Source of the DNA: an uncultured Bacteroidales bacterium
Lineage (GTDB): Bacteria; Bacteroidota; Bacteroidia; Bacteroidales; P3
NCBI GenBank assembly: GCA_947176875.1
Contig: CAMWSI010000060.1
Coordinates: 1 to 5,878, forward strand
Direction: 5' to 3'
DNA: 5,878 nucleotides
The notes below the pieces were generated by a model that was given only the letters and a program-made list of their open reading frames with translations, searched no databases and was not told where the DNA came from. A program made the translations under genes and the position numbers. Shown here one piece after another: positions 1-5,878 of this stretch (position 1 is the stretch's first letter; every line of letters starts with the position of its first letter).

Positions 1-234
1 CATCTGGGATTTGTAATTGAGATTGAACGCGTGATCCGATCCGTAATCGTGAAACGTCTCGCCGCCGAGACCGGCCCGCGCCGGATTGGAAAGGACCGGC
101 AGGTCGAAGTTGGCGGAAAGCGGACTGTCCTGCTGGGCATAAACGGAGGTGGCCGGCCAGACGGCCGCCCCGGCGAAAAACACCATTCTCCGAACCGCCG
201 CCATTATACGGCCTCTTCCCCTTTTCAATGCCAT
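1..234 (-). CDS. PorP/SprF family T9SS outer-membrane protein, N-terminal 78 residues (cut by window edge)
   Basis: Reading leftward from the ATG at 232-234, 78 codons are visible before the window ends. Residues 1-33 look like a Sec signal peptide: a basic stretch (KRGRGR, then VRR), a hydrophobic core (MVFFAGAAVWPA), and a likely signal peptidase I site after SVYA33, leaving a mature start of QQDSPL. The mature N-terminus, with QQD, then SNPARAG at 49-55, matches the family pattern QDPQFSQY...NPAYAG that opens mature PorP/SprF proteins. These are outer-membrane beta-barrel-type proteins; in Flavobacterium johnsoniae SprF is needed to secrete the type B cargo SprB. Position directly after a CHU_C-type cargo gene supports the same partnership here. 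The ATG at 234 is preferred because AAGGAG lies 10 nt upstream; in-frame ATGs at residues 11 (204) and 17 (186) would also leave a usable signal peptide. Family assignment rests on the N-terminus and context, since the barrel is outside the window. Confidence 0.87.
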   Translation of the reverse strand, partial: MALKRGRGRIMAAVRRMVFFAGAAVWPATSVYAQQDSPLSANFDLPVLSNPARAGLGGETFHDYGSDHAFNLNYKSQM

Positions 235-244
235 CTCGCCCGCT

Positions 245-250
245 CTCCTT
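245..250 (-). promoter_or_regulatory. Shine-Dalgarno-like AAGGAG for the PorP/SprF-like gene, overlapping the upstream stop codon
   Basis: On the minus strand the junction reads TAA-AGGAG, then 10 nt, then ATG at 234. The first A of AAGGAG is the last base of the large gene's stop. With only 15 nt between stop and start and no room for a promoter or terminator, the second gene is most likely co-transcribed and may be translationally coupled. Canonical Shine-Dalgarno motifs are known to be scarce in Bacteroidota, so use of this site is plausible but unproven. Confidence 0.6.
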
Positions 251-3200
251 TATTCCAAAACCGAAACCCAACCGTTTTTCTTCACTTCCAGGCCGTTCTT
301 CAACGTAACGACCAACCGGTAAGTATAATTGCCCGGTATCACGTCAACGGGTTTCCATACCGGATCGGCGCCCGTCTTCTCGAAGACCAGATCGCCGCCG
401 TTGTTGTATATCCGCATGTGAACCGACGCCACTTCCTCGCCGAACACTTTGAACACCCGGTCGGCGGGACGGGCGGAATTGAGCAGCACCGCATTGGGTA
501 CGAACACGACCGATCCGTCATCCCGACGCGCCGCACCCGGCCGCACACAGACACTGTCGTAAGCGCGACAGCCGAAGTCGCCGTAAGCCTCGGGCAAAGG
601 GGCAACCGTTTGACCGCCGGCCAGACTGTCGGGGCCGTAAGCCGGCTCATATCCCATGACATAAACCGAAACCGTATCGTCGGCGACCGTCAGCGTAAAC
701 ACGGCCTCCGTACCGGCAATTCCGTATTCCGCATCCGTCCACCAGACGTAAGCCGTGGCACCGGACGCCTGCAACGTCAGATCGTCGCCAGAGGGCACCG
801 TTGTGTCGCGCGGCGCGATGCGCACTTCCGGCATCTCGCGCCTATACACCGATACCGCATCCGTACGCCGGCTGTCGCGCGGCACACAAATCCGATCGCG
901 CCGCACCGCCACCGCATAGACGCTGTCCGCACCCTCGGCCGCCGCACGCGGCACCCGCTTCCACGCGGCCGTCCGCACCTCCGGCGCCGACGTCACGTCG
1001 CCCAAAAGATCGGTTACGGCACTCAACACGCCATTCGCATACCAATACACACTGTCGAAGCCGCGGCCGCTTACCGTGTACGTCGGCGTACCCGCCCCGC
1101 AGACCGAATCGGCCGAAACCGTCAGGACCGCATCCACCGCGGCGGCCGTTCCGCCCCCCGACAAGACCTCGACGGTCAGTTCGTTGGAACGCATGCCGTT
1201 ATTCACCGCACACGGATTGAGAACATTATAACCCTCCGCCCAAACACGGTCGCCCGGCGCCGGCCGGTAAACATATTCCACCGCGGCAGGCAGACGGCCC
1301 GCGAAGACCGCCGAACCGTTCACATACCAGACTACCGAATCCATATGCGTATGCCGGATCAGGCCGTAATGCACCTCCTCGCCCTCGCAGACCGAAGCCA
1401 CGGAAACCGCCGCCTCAAGCGACAATGTATCGTGCGGCCGCCCTACGAGCCGCAGACTGTCTTCTACAAAACACCCATCGTGTGTCGCCCCCAGCCGTAA
1501 AACGGCCGAAGCGTCCGCGCCCGCCACAGACGGATAAGCCACCGTCAGTTCATAAACCTTACCCGCATCGTCCGTACCCGCCGGCATAAGCGGCAAACCT
1601 GTGCCGAGGCTGCCTTCATACCATACGGCATAAAGCGTATCGGCCAACGAAAGATGCAACCGGACGGCCAATACATCCCCGGCACAAGCCTGCAGAAGCC
1701 GTACGCCTTCGCCCTCCGTTACCTCGACCGGCTCCATCCACGTCAGAACCGGTGAACTGCCGCGTTCTATGATGACCGTATCCGACATCGCCACCGGATT
1801 ATAGACGCAACGCGCCGTTGTGGTTCCCTCCGCCCAGATACGGTCTCCTGTTTTGAACGATCCGCTGAACCGTTCCAATTTTCCGAGCAGAAAATCCGAC
1901 ATGACCGGTTCGGAATCAAAATCCTCATAAGTCATATAAGCTCCGTTGAGTCGCCACTGCCAAGTCTCCACATGCCGCCTATCGGCCACGTTTATCTCTA
2001 CGGGATCGCCGTCGCAAATTACCTGCGGAGCGGTCAGCACGATCTGCAACGTATCAAGCGTCTGCAATACCGTTACGGGAATGCTGTCGAACGCGACGCA
2101 GGCCGGATGGTCGTAAGCCGTGGCTCTCGGCACGAAATCCTTGAACGTACGCACTTTTGCCCAAGCCGTTTTCTCATCGGTGGGTCCGCGTTCCAATACC
2201 TCGTAGCCTCTATCGGGCGATTCCACACGCAACCACTGCACGAATGCGGCATCGGCCGTCGCCCGCAGTTCGAGCACTGAATCGGCGCATGCCGCCGATT
2301 CCACTTGAACCAACGATAAAGCCGGCCGCCGGTAACTCTTTACCGCTATCTTGTTGGACGTGTACCACGCCGCCTGTATCTTCTCGCACAAGCCGTCACC
2401 GCTTACAAAACCCTCCGCATACACCGTATCGCCGTGCGCCACGCCCGCATGAATCCGCTCCGTATTCACGGCCAGCACATCCGGGCCGGCCGCATGCGAA
2501 CCGCCTGCCGGCACCCGTTTCCATACAATGGAGTCGAATATCGTCAAGACACTGCTTTCGTAGCGGTCGAGCGAAAACGTCAGACTGTCCGTATCGCAAA
2601 GCAACGTATCGGCTGCCCGCAGCACGAGCTTGAACGTCATGTCCGACGCGTCGAAACGCTCCACACGCACCGAGTCGGTCTGGATGCAACCGTATTCGTT
2701 ATAGGCCCACACTCGATATATCGTCTTGTCGTCCGGCGAAACCAAAGGCGACAACGATGTCCGCTCCGCCGCATCGATCAAGCCGTTCTGCGGCCACCAG
2801 TAAGCCATCGCCGCATCCGGAGACAGACTGCCCGTTTCCGCCACCCCGTCATCGGGCAAATCGGTTGCTCCCGGCACGCCCTGTGCCTTCAAAAACGCCT
2901 TGAGTGAAGGTGAACCGTCCGGCATATCCGTCGTTTTCCTCCGCGCACCTTCTACCCGCAACCGCACGGACGCCGACTGACATAACAAAGTGTCGGGATC
3001 CGCCCTGAAAGTTTCGGAAACCGGCCGCCCCGTCCGCAAATCCAAAGAATCCATCACATACGGTTCTCCACTGCACGAAAGCGTATCGTGAAAATAAGCA
3101 TATACCAACCTGTCGCCGGGAAAGAACCAAGCCTGCATGACCGAATCTTCCTTATCGACAATCCAACTCTGACGTGCTTTTTGATAATCCGACTCCGCCG

Positions 3201-5878
3201 TCATAATGGAAAAACCCATATACGCCTTTCCCGAAAAATTCTGCGGAAACGCGCGCCAGACCAACTGCGTGGCCATACTGCCCTCACAAATGCCGAACGG
3301 CATTTCCTTACCGGATTTGGCATCGGCGAACCTAAGACTGACACCCGTCCTTACGGCCATCTTCACATCGGCTGAACCGATAGCGACCGGACAACGATGT
3401 CCCGTATCCTGTACATGCAAATCATAAATCCGGGATTCCTCAAGCGGCGTTTCCAACATGCCGCCCGTGGAAACGACCGTACCCGTCTTTCTGTCTATCC
3501 ACCGGTATTCGTATCCCCCCTTGACACGGGCTATGATTTCGTCCACCGACAACTGCATACCCGACAAAGCCTGCAATTCCTCCATCGTGCTACCGAAGCC
3601 CTCCAGTCTCAATTCATCACCGGCACAAACCACCGGTTCCTGATTTCCTTGGGGCGCACCGTCCCCCTGACGGATCCAAGCCTGCGTCACCCCACGCAAA
3701 CCCAACGGCATTGCCTCGGAATAAGCTTCCCTTACGTCTTGACACGACCGCATACTGCTCAAAAGAGCCGCCTGTAACGGCACACCTCGTTTGTATAATG
3801 CAGGCGCATAAGGTACGCTGTCCGGCCGGCTTATCGGATACCATGCCTCGCCGGCATGGATGAATATTTCCGGATTCTGTCCCCAAAACTCACCGTTCAA
3901 TTTCAAATAAGGACCTTCAACACCCTCACACCACGGGAAAGCCGGTTCCGGCACCACCACCACGGAGGGCGTCCGGCGGTAACCCACCGTGACGCGAACC
4001 GAATCATAGCCCACACAGCCGTTGGGGGTTGTGAGCCGCACCACGAACGTCTGCGCCCCCACCACGGCCGAATCCTTTTGCAAGTCGCCGCGGCGGTCGC
4101 CGAAGCGGGCCGAATCGACGGACGTCTCAAACAAAAGCCCCGTATGGATAAAACGGCCGGCCAACGCGGCCGCCCGGCTCTCCGCCCATTCGGCCGTCAC
4201 TTCGCCTTCGTAATTCGGCAACCATTCGGGTATGCCGGCCGTCGGCGTTACCGAAGGATATCCGTCCCCTTTGTATGGCGTACCCACCGCCCACAAGGTC
4301 ACGGGGGCTTCCGAACAAATCATCGTGTCTTTCGTGGTCACGGTCCTGAAGCCGTTGAACATGCCCTTGACCGTCTCTGTCGCGAACGAGGTACGCGAAA
4401 CATTCGGACTCAGACACTTTTGCGAACTGTAGGCACGCAATTTTATTTCCAGACCATTATATATCGGCGTCATCAACGTGTCGCCGGAAATCCGGTCGGG
4501 ATACACGCCGCTGATTTGTTCGCCTCCGACAAACCATGTATAATGGATTTCGTCGGACGATGGCGTCTCGGGATAAAAACGGGCGGACGTCCCCTCGCAA
4601 TATTCGGAGAATCCCTTATCATGTACGAACAAAGGCGCTATCGTCGCATCTACCGTCGGTTCCGTCTTCACGACAAAACGCGCCGAGGACACATCGACCG
4701 ACGACGCGCAATCGCCCGATGTTTCCAAACGATAATACACGCTGTCTCCGGCGGTTACTTCCGTACCCGCCGATAAAGAGAACGGGAATCCTTTCAAGAT
4801 CCAGTTCTGTACCCGGTAATATATCTCTCCTGCGCCGAATTCGGACGAGGCGCCGAGGTTACGGCCATAGGCTTCGTTATCGTTAAAGCCCGGCGTGGCG
4901 TAATACCCTTTCGCCTCAGCCTGTCCGTCAGGTTTCTTCACATACCAGACCAGACGGAACACGGACGGCAAATAACGCACGTCGCGCGCATAGACCATGA
5001 ACGACCGCCCCGTACATACGCCGGCCGCATCATCGGGATGCACGTAAACCGGACCGGCCTGCGCCGGTTGCAGAGGCGCCAGACGCGGATACATCGCCAT
5101 CGTTACGAGCGAGTCGTCTATGAGACAGGCCCGGTCGCTTTCGGTAATCACGGCCCGATAGAAATCATAGTACCCGCCGCGCGCCACCGTCGTATAGTCC
5201 ATGACACTTTCGTTGTCCGTCATCTGTTCGTGTTCCACATAACGGTCGGCTACGACTTCCGTCTCGTTGCGGAACCAACGCAGACGGAAACGGTTGCCTG
5301 TATGCCGGTGCAATACGCCCAACGAGAGCGAATCGCCGCAGGCCGCGTTGATAACGTCCGAACCGAAAGACGGCAAAGCCGTCATGTAACCCGGATATAC
5401 GATGCGGGGGTAGATTGCGGCCGAAGTCGCCGTCGTATTCCTGACACATTGCTTGTCGCTCGTCAGAACGCAATGCAGGCGATCGCCCACCTTAAGTTGA
5501 TAAGTCGAATAAACCGAATCGCCCGAACAAATCTCCTCGTCATTGACAAACCACCTGTACTGCGGATTATCGCCGCCATTTTCGCTCTTGGCCGCAAAAC
5601 GCATTTCGGTTTGCTCGCAAGACGATCCCGAATTGAGATCCGCTATTTCGACCGTGGCCGTCGTAGCCTCCATAAACCGAACGGTATCCGAAAAACGACG
5701 CGTGGCACGGGCCTCGAAATCAACCACATCCACATGCACGACGCAACGCGCGTAAAAACGCAACGTGGCGGTCGGACCATCGGCATTCGTTTCAAACCCG
5801 GGCGCTTCGCCCGCCTCGCGATTTTCCGCCGACCAATGGGAGGTATATCTTCCCGAACCGCCATGCGCCCGGACACTC
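250..5878 (-). CDS. Giant T9SS type B-sorted Ig-like repeat surface protein (gliding motility-associated C-terminal domain protein), 5' end outside window
   Basis: This is the 3' part of a very large exported protein. The frame is open from the TAA stop (250-252) to the right edge, giving 1875 visible residues with no start context. The first candidate start in the track is a TTG at 5761-5763, but 38 further in-frame codons precede it without a stop, so the real start lies outside. Residues are numbered here from the window edge (codon 5875-5877 = 1). Residues 1-75 look like the tail of a domain, 76-1781 are about 16 tandem Ig/PKD-like units, and 1782-1875 are a CHU_C-like type B sorting domain. 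There is no transmembrane segment and no catalytic motif. In this family the C-terminal domain directs passage through the T9SS and the repeats form a cell-surface stalk or adhesin. A PorP/SprF-like gene follows after 15 nt, probably in the same operon. Surface or adhesin function is inferred from architecture; the ligand is unknown. A role in gliding cannot be read from the sequence. Confidence 0.96.
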   Translation of the reverse strand, partial: SVRAHGGSGRYTSHWSAENREAGEAPGFETNADGPTATLRFYARCVVHVDVVDFEARATRRFSDTVRFMEATTATVEIADLNSGSSCEQTEMRFAAKSENGGDNPQYRWFVNDEEICSGDSVYSTYQLKVGDRLHCVLTSDKQCVRNTTATSAAIYPRIVYPGYMTALPSFGSDVINAACGDSLSLGVLHRHTGNRFRLRWFRNETEVVADRYVEHEQMTDNESVMDYTTVARGGYYDFYRAVITESDRACLIDDSLVTMAMYPRLAPLQPAQAGPVYVHPDDAAGVCTGRSFMVYARDVRYLPSVFRLVWYVKKPDGQAEAKGYYATPGFNDNEAYGRNLGASSEFGAGEIYYRVQNWILKGFPFSLSAGTEVTAGDSVYYRLETSGDCASSVDVSSARFVVKTEPTVDATIAPLFVHDKGFSEYCEGTSARFYPETPSSDEIHYTWFVGGEQISGVYPDRISGDTLMTPIYNGLEIKLRAYSSQKCLSPNVSRTSFATETVKGMFNGFRTVTTKDTMICSEAPVTLWAVGTPYKGDGYPSVTPTAGIPEWLPNYEGEVTAEWAESRAAALAGRFIHTGLLFETSVDSARFGDRRGDLQKDSAVVGAQTFVVRLTTPNGCVGYDSVRVTVGYRRTPSVVVVPEPAFPWCEGVEGPYLKLNGEFWGQNPEIFIHAGEAWYPISRPDSVPYAPALYKRGVPLQAALLSSMRSCQDVREAYSEAMPLGLRGVTQAWIRQGDGAPQGNQEPVVCAGDELRLEGFGSTMEELQALSGMQLSVDEIIARVKGGYEYRWIDRKTGTVVSTGGMLETPLEESRIYDLHVQDTGHRCPVAIGSADVKMAVRTGVSLRFADAKSGKEMPFGICEGSMATQLVWRAFPQNFSGKAYMGFSIMTAESDYQKARQSWIVDKEDSVMQAWFFPGDRLVYAYFHDTLSCSGEPYVMDSLDLRTGRPVSETFRADPDTLLCQSASVRLRVEGARRKTTDMPDGSPSLKAFLKAQGVPGATDLPDDGVAETGSLSPDAAMAYWWPQNGLIDAAERTSLSPLVSPDDKTIYRVWAYNEYGCIQTDSVRVERFDASDMTFKLVLRAADTLLCDTDSLTFSLDRYESSVLTIFDSIVWKRVPAGGSHAAGPDVLAVNTERIHAGVAHGDTVYAEGFVSGDGLCEKIQAAWYTSNKIAVKSYRRPALSLVQVESAACADSVLELRATADAAFVQWLRVESPDRGYEVLERGPTDEKTAWAKVRTFKDFVPRATAYDHPACVAFDSIPVTVLQTLDTLQIVLTAPQVICDGDPVEINVADRRHVETWQWRLNGAYMTYEDFDSEPVMSDFLLGKLERFSGSFKTGDRIWAEGTTTARCVYNPVAMSDTVIIERGSSPVLTWMEPVEVTEGEGVRLLQACAGDVLAVRLHLSLADTLYAVWYEGSLGTGLPLMPAGTDDAGKVYELTVAYPSVAGADASAVLRLGATHDGCFVEDSLRLVGRPHDTLSLEAAVSVASVCEGEEVHYGLIRHTHMDSVVWYVNGSAVFAGRLPAAVEYVYRPAPGDRVWAEGYNVLNPCAVNNGMRSNELTVEVLSGGGTAAAVDAVLTVSADSVCGAGTPTYTVSGRGFDSVYWYANGVLSAVTDLLGDVTSAPEVRTAAWKRVPRAAAEGADSVYAVAVRRDRICVPRDSRRTDAVSVYRREMPEVRIAPRDTTVPSGDDLTLQASGATAYVWWTDAEYGIAGTEAVFTLTVADDTVSVYVMGYEPAYGPDSLAGGQTVAPLPEAYGDFGCRAYDSVCVRPGAARRDDGSVVFVPNAVLLNSARPADRVFKVFGEEVASVHMRIYNNGGDLVFEKTGADPVWKPVDVIPGNYTYRLVVTLKNGLEVKKNGWVSVLE
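253..534 (-). other. CHU_C-like type B T9SS C-terminal sorting domain, divergent
   Basis: The last 94 residues (1782-1875) follow the layout of the gliding motility-associated C-terminal domain. SVVFVPNA (1789-1796) matches the opening FVPNAF strand. VFKVFGEEV (1808-1816) matches the strand after the ND motif. MRIYNNGGDLVFEKTG matches the family's IYNRWG-x-x-VFE block. W1841 precedes IPGNYTYRLVV, the usual P-x-G-x-Y-x-Y strand, and the chain ends in KKNGWVSVLE, like the usual KKG-x-V-x-L-I/L ending. The loop residues are unusual: the family's TPNGDG-x-ND is replaced by a stretch containing NSARPAD, IYNRWG is IYNNGG, and the WDG after the VFE block is WKP. There is no cysteine in the domain. 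The placement at the very C-terminus, after the Ig-like stalk and next to a PorP/SprF gene, supports the assignment. Confidence 0.88.
535..5652 (-). repeat. Array of about 16 tandem Ig-like/PKD-like domains within the giant surface protein
   Basis: Approximate unit borders in visible-residue numbering: A 76-157, B 158-264, C 265-408, D 409-505, E 506-637, F 638-729, G 730-845, H 846-952, I 953-1078, J 1079-1185, K 1186-1273, L 1274-1376, M 1377-1481, N 1482-1574, O 1575-1683, P 1684-1781. Most units start with a 'C-x-G' motif (CEG, CDG, CAG, CTG), then a beta strand, then a W-containing strand (WFVND, WYVNG, WQWRLNG), often a 'GD-x-[VIL]-[WYH]-A' strand (GDRIWAEG, GDRVWAEG, GDTVYAEG), then a second Cys and a closing strand. 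Unit A is closest to the common Bacteroidota repeat form, with NGGDNPQYRWFVND and GDRLHCVLTS. The units are diverged in protein sequence and I see no DNA-level repeats, so this is old duplication rather than recent amplification. Unit borders are good to perhaps 10 residues. Confidence 0.85.
5653..5878 (-). other. Incomplete N-proximal segment of the giant protein (probable tail of a further repeat unit)
   Basis: Residues 1-75 run from the window edge to the first clear repeat unit. They include a Trp at residue 24 (SHWSAEN), an acidic/glycine-rich stretch, and the segment ATLRFYARCVVHVDVVD with a single Cys at 45. A Trp followed by a late hydrophobic strand and a Cys resembles the second half of the downstream units, so this is probably the end of another Ig-like unit cut by the window. 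It is too short and diverged to assign firmly. It shows that the repeat array continues upstream. Confidence 0.5.

Noticed and set aside
203..208. TATAAT on the minus strand, resembling a -10 promoter element
   Set aside because: It lies within the signal peptide codons of the second gene. Bacteroidota housekeeping promoters use a TAnnTTTG-type element instead, and there is no matching upstream element.
235..249. Possible intergenic terminator or promoter
   Set aside because: Only 15 nt separate stop and start; no inverted repeat or T-tract fits, and the bases are accounted for by the ribosome-binding region.
31..1500. Open frame of 489 codons on the plus strand, antisense to both genes
   Set aside because: It is in exact codon register with both minus-strand genes, so its stops would need sense codons TTA, CTA or TCA, which GC-rich codon use avoids. 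Its translation is dominated by Arg, His and Pro with no domain or signal, it starts inside the PorP/SprF-like gene, and it stops at the first TTA Leu codon of the large gene.
339..3886. Several 60-160 codon frames in other registers, both strands
   Set aside because: All lie inside the large gene, whose protein reads as continuous repeats and a sorting domain. None shows a signal, motif or plausible start context of its own.
3856..4776. Open frame of 306 codons on the plus strand
   Set aside because: Same antisense register and cause as the longer plus-strand frame; Arg/His-rich translation, no recognisable domain, wholly inside the well-supported large gene.
250..5763. Frameshift, pseudogene or recent DNA repeat expansion in the large gene
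   Set aside because: The frame is uninterrupted, every unit keeps its framework residues, and I see no near-identical DNA copies. The gene looks intact through its stop.
1..5878. tRNA, rRNA, CRISPR array, insertion sequence or riboswitch
   Set aside because: No spaced identical repeats, transposase motifs, terminal inverted repeats or structured RNA consensus were seen, and coding sequence fills all but 15 bases.

Overview
The window is almost wholly coding and carries two minus-strand genes in one transcription direction. The reading below is from sequence alone, without database searches. The DNA is GC-rich. The proteins belong to families that are hallmarks of Bacteroidota with a type IX secretion system (T9SS). 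By eye, the GC-rich codon use fits a high-GC member of the phylum such as Rikenellaceae/Alistipes-type Bacteroidales better than AT-rich Flavobacteriia. That taxonomic guess is soft.

Positions 250-5878 hold the 3' part of a giant secreted surface protein. At least 1875 residues are visible, and the reading frame runs open off the right edge, so the true start and signal peptide lie outside. It consists of the tail of one domain, then about 16 tandem Ig-like/PKD-like beta-sandwich units of roughly 80-145 residues each, then a C-terminal domain of about 94 residues. That last domain resembles the 'gliding motility-associated C-terminal' (CHU_C, T9SS type B) sorting domain but has lost several signature residues.

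Positions 235-249 are the only non-coding bases: a 15-nt gap whose AAGGAG Shine-Dalgarno-like sequence begins inside the stop codon of the large gene. Positions 1-234 hold the first 78 codons of a second gene, cut by the left edge. It encodes a signal peptide followed by an N-terminus typical of the PorP/SprF family of T9SS outer-membrane proteins.

The two genes form a cargo/partner pair like sprB-sprF of Flavobacterium johnsoniae: a long repetitive type-B cargo followed at once by the PorP/SprF-like protein expected to help export it or hold it at the surface. No RNA genes, mobile elements, CRISPR arrays, promoters or terminators are supported. The points most worth a second look are the degenerate sorting domain, a regular two-cysteine-per-domain pattern over 14 units, two classes of domain that alternate in part of the stalk, and helix-like inserts in two of them.
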